Shown here piece by piece: positions 11,104-22,575 of a DNA stretch of 64,000 nucleotides (the stretch's first letter is position 1; each line of letters starts with the position of its first letter). The notes under the pieces are model-generated. The model did not search any database and was not told the DNA's origin. It worked only from the letters and a program-made list of their open reading frames with translations. A program made the translations under genes and the position numbers. The DNA comes from Sindora glabra. Its lineage: Eukaryota > Streptophyta > Magnoliopsida > Fabales > Fabaceae. The DNA lies in the NCBI GenBank assembly GCA_020226215.1, contig CM035236.1, forward strand, positions 53,381,057 through 53,445,056. The letters run 5' to 3'.

Positions 11104-13125
11104 TGAAGATACTTTTAATGACATACTTGTCAAATATCTTAAGATTTTTAAGTTTGTAGATTATATTGATGGCCACGAGTGCAATTACTATCATAGTGAT
11201 AATATGTATCACATATGTGTTAAGATTTTTGCATTTATGAGTGATAGGAGCACTATTGTTTCAAAATGTATAGAAAACAATGATCGTGCAGAAATTCAAC
11301 TTATAGAAGTGATTTTTACTACTAAATTAATACCTTCTATGGTATAGCTTTCCACCTTGGAACTTTTGCCATTATAAGAACATTTAAAGTATGCATTCTT
11401 AGAAGAAGAAAAAAATATGAGAAGTTACAAATAATCATAGCAAAGAATTCTTTACTTGATCAAGAAGATAAGTTATTACAGATTTTAAGATCCTACAAGA
11501 GGCAATTGTGTGGATACTTGCAAATATTACTAGTATTAGCCCTTCTACATGTATACATCGAATTTTGTTAAAAGAAAGAGCAAAACCAATGAGATAACCT
11601 TGAAGGTGACTCTACTATTTGATCCTTGATTTGATGAAAAAGAATATTACTAACTTATTGGAGGTTAACATTATATATCCCATTTTTATAGTAAGTAGGT
11701 TCATTCTAGTGTAAGTTATTCCTAAAAAAATTGGATTGATAGTAGTAAGGAACCAATTAAGGTTTAGAATAGTTGGAAAGTATATATTAACTATCAAAAA
11801 CTCAACTAGGTAACTAGAAATGATCATTTCTCATTTCCATTCATTAACTAGATGTTGGAAAAATTGGTAGGCGAATCTCTTTATTGCTTCCTGAATTGTT
11901 ACACTAGTTATTTCCATATTCATATTGCTCCAAAGGACCAGGAAAAAACCACATTCACTTGCCCTTTTCTCATTTTTACTTATAGGAGGATGCCATTCAA
12001 ACTATGCAATGCATTTAGCATATTTCAGAGATGTATAATGAGCATTTTTACTGATTTCTTAGAGGATTGTATAGAAGTATTCATCGATGATTTTATTATT
12101 TATAGTTCCATTTTTTATGCATGCTTGGATAGTTTTGCTAAAGTGTTTAATAAGTGCACTCATACTAAACTTGTGCCAAATTTTAAGAAATATCATTTGA
12201 TGGTAAAGTAATGGGATAATTTTAGGACATATAGTGACTAATAAGGGTATTGAAGTAAATCATAAGATAGTTTAAGGTATATGGTGAGCATTTTTGCTGA
12301 TTTCTTAAAGGATTGCATAGAGGTATTCATGGATGATTTTATTATTTATGGTTCTTTTTTTTATGCATGCTTAGGTAGTTTTGCTAAAGTGTTAGATAAG
12401 TGCACTCAAACTGAACCCGTGCTAAATTTTAAGAAATATCATCTTATGGTAGAGCATGGGATAATTTTAAGACATATAGTAACTAGTAAGGGCATTGAAG
12501 TAGATCTTGCTAAAATTAATGTGATCACCACATTACTTTACCCCACTTGTGTGTAAAAAATGTGTTTTTTTCTTGGATATGCAAGTTTCCATAAGCTCTT
12601 CATTAGAGATTTGAGTAAGATTGCAATTTTTTTTTTTTAAGTTGCTTCAAAAAGAAATGAGTTTGATTTTGACCAACATTATAAGGAAGCTTTTGATAAG
12701 TTGAAGCAAGCTTTTACCACTACTCTTATCATTCAACCATTAATTTGGGATTTATGTTTTAGTTAATGTATAATACATCTAATTATATAATTGGTGCTAT
12801 TTTTACACAAACAATTAGCAAACACCCTTTGGTGATTTATTATGCTTCCAAAATATTAGATGTTGCACAAGTTAACACACCATTATAGAAAAAGAATTTT
12901 TAATCATTATTTTTGCTTTAGATAAATTCAAATCATACTTGCTTGATTCTAAAATGGTTATGTTTTCTAATCATGCAATTTTGAAATTCCTACTAAAGAA
13001 ACTTGAGGTGAAGTCGCATTTGATTAGATAAATGTTACTTTTGTAAGAGTTTAACCTTCGAACTAGAGATAAGAATGGTGCTAAGAACTTAGTTACAAAC
13101 CATTTGGCTAGAATTCCATGAGCTG
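11104..13125 (+). pseudogene. Ty3/Athila reverse transcriptase and RNase H, decayed, with internal duplication
   Basis: Pol continues after the solo LTR. 11340-11400 gives LELLPL, EHLKYAFLEEEK (the Athila linker). RT starts near 11790: VYINYQKLN, VTRNDHFSFPFIN, MLEKLVGESLYCFLN, FHIHIAPKDQEKTTFTCPF, YRRMPFKLCNAFSIFQRC, then FIDDFIIY, the family's YxDD-box equivalent. A 246-bp segment holding this box is repeated in tandem, giving FMDDFIIY again at about 12330. RNase H follows: EFDFDQHYKEAFDKLKQAFT at 12660, then in shifted frames YYASK (12837-12851), EKEF (12889-12900), ALDKFKSYLLDSK and KNGAKNLVTNHLARIP up to about 13120. Many stops and shifts; not functional. Confidence 0.85.
12032..12525 (+). 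repeat. 246-bp tandem duplication of the RT active-site segment
   Basis: The segment beginning at about 12032 recurs 246 bp later (for example AGCATTTTT at 12041 and 12287; GATGATTTTATTATTTAT at 12086 and 12332). The offset is 82 codons, so frame is kept. The copies differ at roughly one base in ten by eye, and copy 2 runs on into the expected downstream sequence (HIVTSKGIEVD, AKINVIT) while copy 1 ends early. Either an old duplication or a join between two different family members. Confidence 0.85.
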
Positions 13126-13329
13126 TAAATACTCTACCTATATGGGACACCTTCCCAAATGAACAACTTTTCTAACTGCTAGGTAAGGATCTTTAGTTTG
13201 CTTATTTAATGGATTATTTAGTTATTAATGAGTTTTCCTACATATAATAAGAGAGCTCAATTTGATAAGTTGAAAAGTTAGACCAAATATTATATTTTAT
13301 TTATGGAGATTTGGTTCTAATCAAATCAT

Positions 13330-14473
13330 TAGGAGATATGTACTTGACTTTAAGTTTCATTCCATACTTACATTTTGTTATACTTATGCTTGTGAAGTCA
13401 TTTTGGACCTAAAAGAATAGTAAGAAAAGTGCTTGATTCTAGTTTTTATTGGCCTACTTTGTCTCATTATGCTTACATGTTTTCTAAAAATTATGAACAA
13501 TGTCAAAAAATAGGGAATTTAGCTATGGACATGAGATACCTTAGATTTCTATGCTTTTCTTTAAGGTTTTTCATGTGTAAGGCACTCATTTTATAGGTTT
13601 TTTTTCCTCATATTTTGGCTTTGTTTACATTTTACTAGTTGTTAATTATATTTTTATGCAAGTGGAAGTAAAGCTAGCAAGATTGATGATTCAAAAGTTA
13701 TAAATTTTGTTAGGTTTCAGATTTTTAGCAAGTTTGACATTCCACATGCTCTAATAAGTGATCAAGGAAGTTACTTTTGCAATCAAGCCTTTAAGGCTTT
13801 ACTAAAGAAATACAAGGCTTGTCATAAAGTTTCTACATCATACTATCCCCAATTAAATGGATAAGTAGAGGATTTTACAGAAAGGTCAAATTAATTTTAA
13901 AGAAAATTATGAAGCATAATAGAAAAAATTAGAACCTTAGATTGGATGATGCACTTTGAAGCTATAGGATAACATATAAAACACCTATTGCGATGTCCCT
14001 ATACTAGATTATCTTTAGGAAATCATGTCATCTTCCTATGAAATTAGAGCATATGAAATTTTAGACTATTAAAAGGTGTAATATAGACTTGAATGTAATT
14101 GGAAAGGAAAGGAAAGGAAAATGCAATTATAAGAATTAGAAGAACTTAGACTCAAAACTTATAAGAATTCTAGGATTTATTAGGAGAAAATAAAGACATT
14201 TCATGATAAGATTATTTTTAGAAAAAAATTTAATATTGGTCAAAAAGTTTTATTGTATAATTTAAGGCTTAAATTATTGCCATATAAACTCCATTCCTAT
14301 TGGAATGGACTTTTTATTGTTACTAATGTTTATCCTTATAATGCAATTAAGATTAAGAATTTAGAAATTAACAAGGTGTTAAAAGTCAATAGGCATAGGT
14401 TCAAGTCATTTCATGAAGATTTTCAAGAACAAGTGGTAGAGCCAATGAAGCTAAAGGCACTCGTTTACTCATG
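13330..14473 (+). pseudogene. Ty3/Athila integrase, decayed
   Basis: Integrase of the Athila element. 13385-13530 reads CYTYACGGHFGPKRIVRKVLDSSFYWPT in two frames (family: the zinc-finger region followed by SGFYWPT), then YEQCQKIGNLA. 13660-13870 holds core-domain relics: VEVKL, then SDQGSYFCNQAF (the D,D-35-E second Asp region) and KVSTSYYPQLNG. 14120-14460 holds the C-terminal part: ELEELRLKTYKNSRIYQEK, FHDKIIFRKKFNIGQKVLLY, then an open run 14253-14474 with LLPYKLHSYWNGLFIVTNVY, HRFKSFHEDFQEQVVEPMKL and a stop at 14472. Broken by several stops upstream. Confidence 0.8.
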
Positions 14474-16299
14474 ATAAAGGATTTTTAGTCTTGCTAAAGA
14501 TGTTAAAGAAAGATATTTCTTAGGAGACAACTCAAGTTTTTTAAATTTATTTTCTCTTTCTCTTTCTCTTTTATTTTACTTATCCTTTATTTTTCTTAAT
14601 GTTGATATACTTTACATTAAAGGTAATATAAATTTTAAATGTAGAGGAAGGAATTTTAGAATTTCATTTATTTTTTTATTTTAAGTTTTCATATTTCTTT
14701 TAATGTTCTTGAGTTTTTTGGGAAAAAATGAAAAGTTTAAAAAATAAAAAAAGTATGTTTCTCACTTGTTTTAAAGCATTTTTAAGTCATTTTAATTGCT
14801 TTTCATCGATGGATATTATGCATTTTTCATGAGTATAAATCAATAGAAGTTTAAAGGATTCATAACATGATCAAAAGAATTATTTTACTTCTTGAATTTG
14901 ATTGATGTAGTGATAAATTTTGAATTAATAGATTGAATTTAGTACTATGACTTTCCTTATAAGATTTTAAGCCTTATGTTGAGTATTTATCCATGCTTTT
15001 CCTTTTTTGTGTATAATTTTTTTTATAATTTATTTCTTTAGAACTGGCTTTAATTTTTTTTTATTATATTTACACATACATGCATAAAAACGATAAGGAT
15101 ATTCTTTCTTTGTTTAAGCTAAAGTCAAATAGTCTAATTACCTTTTTTTTATTGATTAGCTTATAAACATTTTTTAATGAAAAACAAGTGTCTTTACTTA
15201 ACTTTAGGGATTTATAGAATGTTTGAATTTTTTGAAGATAGGTTTTTGAATAAATGTAAAAATTTATGAACTTCATGTTCAAGGGTTAGTTGAAAAAAAG
15301 ATTAAAGAAAAAGAAAATGAAAAATATAAAAAATGGAAAATGGAAAAGAGAAGAAGGTTAAAAAAGAAAAAAAAAGAAGAATACGATAACAAGAATTAGT
15401 AAAGAAAAGAAAGAAGTTGATAAGTATTTGAATTTAAAATTGGGTTGTCATGCTGAGTTATAATTGCTAATAATTTGCTCATTCATTTACAGTTTATGTG
15501 CTCTATTGATTTATTTAGTTTCTATCCTTTCACATCTTTAATTTTCCTTTTCATTTCCCTAGTCTCATTATAAAATTTTTTTGATTTGTGTTATGTATGT
15601 GATTTGAGTAACGAAGATTAGATGATAAGTAAGCTTATAGTAAAGTAATTTTATGGAATAAGATTGAGTGAAACACTTGCTCTAAACACTTAAAGGTTGG
15701 AAAGTCAATTTTGTGAGAATCTATGATGTTGATATATAATTTTCAAATGAAGTTGGTATAATAGTTAATTTCAAGTTTGTTAAGATTTTTGTTTATGATA
15801 TATTGTGTCTCTTAATAGTTTTGATTGTTCCTTACTTGTAGATTTGTGATTTTGAAGTCTTTAAAAAGCAACAATATATTTGGATATGTTTTTATTTTTT
15901 ATTTTTAAAAATTATTCTTAAAAGTTATTTTTAAAAATTATTTTTTAAAAAATTATTTTTGAATTCAAGAAAAACAATGAATAAATGATATTCAGTAAAG
16001 CAAATAAGTAAAAAATTTATTTAATTACTAAACTACCATTAAGAATAAAAAAAGGTTCAAAAAAATTTAGAACTTATTCTTTTTTTTAATTTTTAAAACA
16101 AGAATTTTAAGAATAGTTTTTAAAAATAAAATTTAAAAACAATTTGCCTAGTAGAAAATTCTATTTTTAAAAATTAAGAAATAGAAAACTATTTTAAAAT
16201 AATAAACAAACAAACCAACCTTTAGTCATTTCTTTTTTAGTTTTGAATAAAGTTTTACTTGCTCAAGGTCATGTAAAGGCTAAATGTAAAGAAATTTGA
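14474..16299 (+). other. 3' untranslated region of the Athila element
   Basis: Between the integrase stop and the 3' LTR there is 1.8 kb with no coding similarity I recognise. It contains purine-rich stretches (15290-15420) and an AT-rich zone with repeated TTTTTAAAAATTATT motifs (15890-15960) facing partly complementary sequence at 16080-16210. A short purine tract with decay (AAAGAAATTTGA) at 16288-16299 sits where the polypurine primer of plus-strand synthesis should be. No env-like ORF is visible. Confidence 0.55.
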
Positions 16300-19200
16300 T
16301 GTGCAAAATATTAAATATATTATTTCTTTCTATTTTATACTTATTAGTGGATTTTATATGCTTAATTTTATATATTTGGTTTTGTTATTTAATTAGGTGT
16401 TAAGTTTTCAATATTTTTAAATTGTTCAGTTAATATTGAATTTTTTCATTATTTTAGATTTCTTGTCATAATTTAAGTTCTGAATGTCAAAATTATGTGA
16501 TCATTATATTTTTGGAAAGTTAAAAGAAATCTTTAAAACTTTTATGTTTTAGCCAAAACACATTTCAAATATTTGAAGGTCAATATCTGGTTGTAAAGAT
16601 GAAATAATGATGTTATCTAGCCTAACTTATCCATAATTTTTGGACTTTAAATGGAGTTTCGAAGGTCTAAATTAGCATAAACTAGTGCCTAAATTTGCCT
16701 AAAACCTAACAACATGATTCAAGACTCATTTTAGAAAAGCTACATAGTTTTAGGATTTTTTACTAATAGTTAGAAGGTTGACCTATGATGTTTTACTACA
16801 ATAACTCTTTCAGTGTATTTATTTGTAAATTAGGCTATGAGTTTCTAAAACTAACAAGGCTTCATTCTTTATAATCTTGGAAGGCATATTAACTTAGCCT
16901 AAAAGGCAAGATTACACATATTCTGGATAGCTTTCTCCTCTTTTACAAGCTTTTTCTTTTCATCCATGAAAAACTAACTTTTGAATTAATTCATAAAATT
17001 TAAGGACTCATCTTGGTTTGGATTATAATTTCTTGATCTATAATGTTAATTATTGTTAATTAATTTTTCCTTTTTCTTAATTCTTTATTTTAATTTTCTA
17101 AAATCACATAAATTGAATATAAAGTTGGTATAATATATATTTAATATCATGATTTAATCATTTTAGTCTAATTCTATGTTGAATTTTGGTTGGTCATTAG
17201 AAGTTTCTAATTTAATGGTTCAATTTAACTAAATTATATTTTTAAATTTGTTTAGATTTAATTTTATAAATTATAGTGATTACTTGTTCTGCTAATCTGA
17301 ATTAATAAAATCCCAAATAGTGGTCCAGTATAGAATTCGTGAATCATTACAAGGGTTCAAAATGATTCTAAGTTAAGAAATTAATTACAATTATTAAATT
17401 TGAATTAATTAGTGGCTTGACCACTCTTATCATTAAAAAAAATCTAAATTGATCTATGATTAATGTGCTAAAGAGTCTTTAATTTCCCTAAATCAATTTT
17501 TTTTCCATTTTTTGTGATTTTTTTTCAGTAATAGATCCTACTAATTTTGAAATCAAATCCACCTAATTTAGCTCTGTTTAAATTCTTGTATTTTGTTTAC
17601 ATATTATCTACATAATTATTCTACTGTGCATTCTTAATTTTCATAACTGCTTTATAATACCCCAAAATAATATTGTTAAATTTTATTATTTAAAATACCT
17701 AAGGAATTTATTTTAACTGACAAGAGTAGTCAAATTTTAATTATTCTACTTAGATTTTGATTCAAAATTTTATTTAAATAATTCTTATAGTGATTTTTTC
17801 ATAATGTTAGAAATATTTTAGTAAGAATGGATATGATAATTTAAGGAAATATATGTGAGTGTTAAATAAATGGCTTTCTTAAATCTATAGAATATCAAAA
17901 TAGGCATTTTTTATGCTTTTCAATTTACTAGATATTATTAGATTAATTAAAAAAGAAGCCTAAATGTTAAAAAGGTAGTTTTGGGTATAGGTGGTTAAGA
18001 TAATGTGAGAAAAGAATAATGAAATGAAATAAGTGGTTTGGATTTATTTTAAAAGAAGGCTTTTGTATGTGTGATGTATGGAATCAAAACCTAAAGCTTT
18101 ATATATCTTTCCCTTTTTCTCTTTACCCATGACACTCTCCATCTCTTTTCTCCTTCTCTCATTGTTTTTATCTCCTTCCTTATTTAGCCATGGTGTCACT
18201 GCCATAAGCTATTCTTGTTGTGTACGCCTTTTTTATGAATATCAGCTCATAATCCATGATGGAAAGAGTTTGAATAGAGTAAGGTGATAACATTTTAGAT
18301 GAGAGTTCTTTCCACCTCTCCTATGTTTTCTTCCACCAATACCAATGTTACCAACATAACCATTCCTCTATGATACTCTTTCATCTAAATCAATATAAGG
18401 GATAGTAGATCGAAAAGGCAACAAGTTCAATAAGCTCTCAATTATCTTTGATGTGATTTTATGCTCAGGTCGTTGTCGCTCTTCATGTTTTCTCCTTCGT
18501 TCTTCATGGACTATAAGCATGGGAAAAGAGCTGTTGGAGTTATGGTAGAAAGTTAAACATTCCTTCTTCCTTGATTTTCCAATAAGTTGGGTGATCTTCA
18601 ATGCTAACAAGTCACCAGTGGCCTTCTTAGGAAGAGTTAATCTATTTTTGACAATAATATTTTAATATTTATGCTTACACATGTATAATCTAGAAAACCC
18701 ATTATTATACATGTTTTAAATACATGATGATGGCTCTTAATAGGATTTTTGTGCTATGGAATGCTATATTAACATGATTAGAGTATTTATGATGTGTTAT
18801 ATTCTCATATTTTGAATGATTCATTCTTAAATTAGGAAACCTTTAACCATGTAATGTAAAGTGCAATATAGTGATTTCACTAAAATGGAATTAAAAATAT
18901 AAGAAAATGACAATACAAGATAATAGAATAGTATGAATATATACTTTTTTATAGAATCAAGTTTTTAATATTTTTATTTGTATGGTTTTGATTCGAGAAT
19001 CTCCATATTATGGCATATTTTCAATTTTTCATGGTTTACTAAAACAATAATGGATTTACAATGTAAAAGGTTAAAATATCATGATTAGAATTTAGAATAG
19101 CAATTTTGGAAAGAAAATGAGTAATATCAATTTTATAATTTATCCTAGTAAACTATAGGTAGGAAAATAAGGGAAAGATGTACATAAAATACTCTAGAAA

Positions 19201-20970
19201 TTATAAAGAAGACCGATAATCCTAGATGATTATATATATCTTGCCAAAATTAAAATTTTAATTAAATTTTATATTTCTTCTTTATATAAGTATATAATTA
19301 TTCATGTTTATAGTTTATAGAAATTCAAAGGCTTTTGTAGTAATTTACTTATAATTATAGTATACTAGTTATTCTTGTATTTGGTAATTTATAAAATTAC
19401 CATTTAATGATATATATTTGCTTGAGTTATATGAAATTATTTATGATTGATGTGAATATTTATGAAATGCTAATAATTGGCCTTTATACATGTGTAATAG
19501 TAATATAGCATAGTTGTTGTTGATGGTGGCAATTTGGTAAGTGTGAAATTGTAAATGGTAGATATATGGAAAATCCTTAGCCACACATAAAAAGTGTGGT
19601 ATGATTGTTGAATTACACTATTGTGATTATGTTTAATGTGTGTTGAAAATTATGTTATGAATCATATTATGATACAAGTGGATACTCGTGGCCATGTCAA
19701 GAAAGCACTGTTATTATTGACTATTATGATATATCTTAGGAATTATTTATGACGATGATTTAGTTACTTTATGTTATGATTAGATTTTAATTATGATATG
19801 TAGAACTTGAGCTTTAATGTATAATTTATATGGTGAATTATCCTATAAGTGGCATTGAAATTGAAAAATGTGATGAGGGATGATATTATAAATAGTGAAT
19901 GGGAAATTCTCAATAAAAGTTTATGGAAGGTATAAGGTTAATCCGAAAGTCACAATATGAATGTATGTATATTGTTATAAATTGTGAATTGTGTTGTAAC
20001 ATTAAGATCTACTTTTTTTTTAATACTTTTGTTTGATATGATTGTAATTACTTGATTTTGATGAAGTTTTATTGGTTATCTAAAATTTTGATGATTACTT
20101 GGAATGGATTATGTGTGAAATCAAAATTGTAGTGTATAAATTGAGCAAATGAGGCTATTATAGATTGTGATATGAAACAAGAAACTTGAGTTATGTATAA
20201 GTGAATATATCACCTAGAGACTTAGTACTTGAAGCTAAAAATCTAGAAATTAAGTTTGTGATCGTTTTATATCTTTATTGCATAATCTATATTTAATTGT
20301 TCTAGTTATTGAAAACTAATAATAAACTAGTAGATATATACTCACTAAGTTTATAAAACTAATCACCTTTCTTTTTATCATTTTCAGAACTCAAATTAAG
20401 AATATCAAGTAATGTAGCTCGTGCTAGAGTCCAAGGAAAATTTGATAGTTGTTATTCTGTTGGAATTGAATTTTTAAGGATTAGAGATATAGAATATGTT
20501 GATTATGTATTTGATATGCTGAAGAGTTTATCTATATATGTGTTTTAAGTTGTTACTAAGTTGTATGTAAAACAAGTTGTATAATTTAAGGCATGTGGCC
20601 CTGAGGAAAGTGTCCAAAAATAAGGAAGATTCTATTTATTTTTTTTTCATAAAATCTATAATAAAATTAAGTCACCATAGAAATAAAGGGATTTTCATTA
20701 GGTAGAATTAATGTAGATAGTGTCAAGGCTGGTGAAAACTAGATAGCAGGATCCACTTTACTCATGATCAAGTTTGGGTTATGACATACTTACATTCACT
20801 TCTTTTATTTTTCTTGCATAAAACGCTTAGATAATTCTATAAACATAATTAATAAATCAATATGATATGATTTTTAAGTGAATCACTAAGGGTTCAACTT
20901 AGTTTGATACCTTGTACTACAAGTTTTCTTTAAACTAGTAAATTTAAATTTTTGATTGGTTTCAACCACC
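16300..20970 (+). repeat. 3' LTR of the Athila-type element, split by a solo LTR
   Basis: Starts TGTGCAAAATATT and aligns with 1593-3267 up to 17652, then again from 20787/20791 (ACATTCACTTCTTTTATTTTTCTTG; 5' LTR: ACATTCATTTCTTTTATTTTTCTTG) to 20970. The gap is the 3134-bp inserted LTR. The two LTRs of the element have diverged considerably by eye, with several indels, so the insertion is old. Confidence 0.8.
17653..20786 (+). mobile_element. Solo LTR, Tekay-like, inserted in the Athila 3' LTR
   Basis: A 3134-bp block. The termini TATAATACCCCAAA and TTTGGGTTATGACA are near-perfect inverted repeats, with the initial TG decayed to TA. It is flanked by tgctt (17648-17652) and tactt (20787-20791), a 5-bp duplication with one G/A change. 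It has the same CT-rich leader (18100-18190) and tail organisation as 7730-11103 and the antisense copy at 57803-61222. ORFs at 18078-18287 and 18368-18610 lie in the leader and look like nothing I recognise. Confidence 0.8.
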
Positions 20971-22575
20971 GTTAAGTACTTTGTAATTCTTCTAGTAGTA
21001 ATCCAATATATTTGGCTAGGATCACTTAGGTACCTTTCTAGTACACTAATAACATAAGCTATATTAGGATATGTACATATCTAAGCACATATCAGGCTAT
21101 TTACAGTTGCTACATATGGAACATTTTTCTTTTTCTCTTTTTCAACATCATTTTAAGGATATTAGGACATTGAGAAAACTCACCCTTTGAAATAGGTTTT
21201 GAAACTTGAGAGTATGTGAACATGTTAAACCTCTTTAATACCTTTTTAATGTACATTTGATAAAACAAACCAAGTAAACCTCGAGATCTACCACAAAAGA
21301 TCTTCTTGCCTAAAACATATAAGGCATTTCTAAGATCCTTTATAACAAAGGGCTTTGACAACATTTCCCTTGTCCCAATCAATATGTTCACATTATTGTT
21401 TGCAAGAAGAATGTCATTTAGCTATAGTACTAGTATTACAAAACTACTTGCACTCATCAGCATGTAAATACAATGATTTGTAGCATTCTTTTTGAACCCA
21501 AGAGAAGTCACTATCTTATCAAACTTGAAAGCCATATATGGACTTTATAAGTTTATACACAAGATGTTTTTTTGACTTCTTTTAGAAATCATTTAACTAA
21601 TTCATATAAATAATCTCCAATATGTCACCATTCAAGAAAGTTATCTATACATATATTTGATGTAACTCTAAATCAAAATGAGCTAATAATATCATCACAA
21701 CTTAAGAAAAGTATTTAGTTGAAACTAGCAAAAATATTTTTTTTATAGTCTTCTAAATGTAGCCCTTAGCTACCAATGTAACCTTATACCTCTTAATTTC
21801 ACCTAAAGCATCCTTTTTGGTCTTCAAGACTTGTTTCCATCCAATTAACTTTCAACCTACAAGCAGCTCAACTAGACCTTACACCTAATTCTTATGCATT
21901 GAAGTTGATTCATCATTCATAACACTTAACCATTCAGAATAGTTTGAACTTGATACTATTTATGAAAATGTTTTGAGATCAATGTCATTATTAATGTCAC
22001 ATTCATGCTCTTATAGATATATTAAATAATCATTGGGAATTGTCAACATGTGAACTTTATGGGATCACCTTAAAGGAATCTTTTCAATTTTCTTATCAGT
22101 CTAGCATCTTCTGTCATTGGTTCCATTGGATCATCTTATGGGATAACAAAAGATGACTCTCCCAACATAAATGCTGGTGGCACAATTGTGTTATTTTCAA
22201 TAAGATCTATGATATGTGGTACTTGACTCCCACTATCCAATTTATCCTTAAAGAAGACAACTTGATTTGATTTGATTACTTTAGTTATATAAGTCAGATA
22301 GTAAAATTTGCTAACTCTTAAGCCACTAGAATACCTAATAATGTATCCACTAACTATCTTTGAATTAAGTTTCTTTATGGAAGGAATATGCAATTTTACT
22401 TTAACCCCAAACTCAAGAATGCCTTAGGTTAGGCTTTTTACTATACAACAAATTTTAAGAGGTTTTACACACTAACTTATTGGGAGCCTAATTTTGAATA
22501 TAGGCTATTGTTTTTAACATATTACCTCATAAAAAATTTAGTTATGAAGTATAGGCTAACATGCACCTTATTATA
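20971..22575 (-). mobile_element. 5'-ward part of the minus-strand copia element (integrase end and RT)
   Basis: Read on the minus strand, 22393-22136 gives the integrase C-terminal/linker region (IPSIKKLNSKIVSGYIIRYS, RVSKFYYLT, VVFFKDKLDSGSQ, IDLIENNTIVPP). The RT end follows: MNILIGTREMLSKPFVIKDL (21391), then RNALYVLG, GLLGLFYQMYIKKVLKRFNM, and at 21100-20976 ICAYPNIAYVISVLERYLSD, PSQIYWITTRRITKYL. The last word, TKYL, meets the Athila insert. The matching continuation (family: ...RYLQGTKDYML) lies at 1592 and below. Between 22136 and 21391 the RT is present but shredded. Confidence 0.75.
21110..21391 (-). pseudogene. Fragment of copia reverse transcriptase, longest open piece
   Basis: A 93-codon open stretch from the C-terminal half of a Ty1/copia reverse transcriptase. 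It includes the family landmarks EMLSKPFVIKDLRNALYVLG (family: xMLSxxFEMKDLGEAxYVLG) and YIKKVLKRFNM (family: YIxKVLKRFxM). It is open only because the surrounding stops fall outside it; there is no start context and no catalytic YVDD in it. Confidence 0.8.

Larger units (their letters stand above)
1593..20970 (+). mobile_element. Athila-type Ty3 retrotransposon, decayed, split by three insertions
   Basis: A full-length but dead Ty3 LTR retrotransposon: 5' LTR, tRNA-Asp-type primer-binding site, gag, protease, reverse transcriptase, RNase H, integrase, 3' UTR and 3' LTR, in that order. The protein wording (gag 'DPNKHLKEFHVIC', RT 'FHIHIAPKDQEKTTFTCPF', integrase end 'ENSRIY'-like and 'GQKVLLYN') is that of the Athila lineage as I know it. 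TTAA (or attaa/gttaa as a 5-bp duplication) flanks the ends at 1588-1592 and 20971-20975. Removing the element restores the frame of a minus-strand copia element. Three further inserts (4248-5621, 7730-11103, 17653-20786) account for about 7.9 kb of its length. I did not find an envelope-like ORF in the 1.8 kb after integrase. Confidence 0.85.

Noticed and set aside
11852..12556. Endogenous pararetrovirus reverse transcriptase
   Set aside because: The order gag, protease, RT, RNase H, integrase and the flanking LTRs are those of a Ty3/Athila retrotransposon; pararetroviruses have no integrase or LTRs.
14474..16299. Envelope-like gene after integrase, as some Athila elements have
   Set aside because: No signal peptide, membrane segment or open frame of useful length could be found; only AT-rich and purine-rich tracts.
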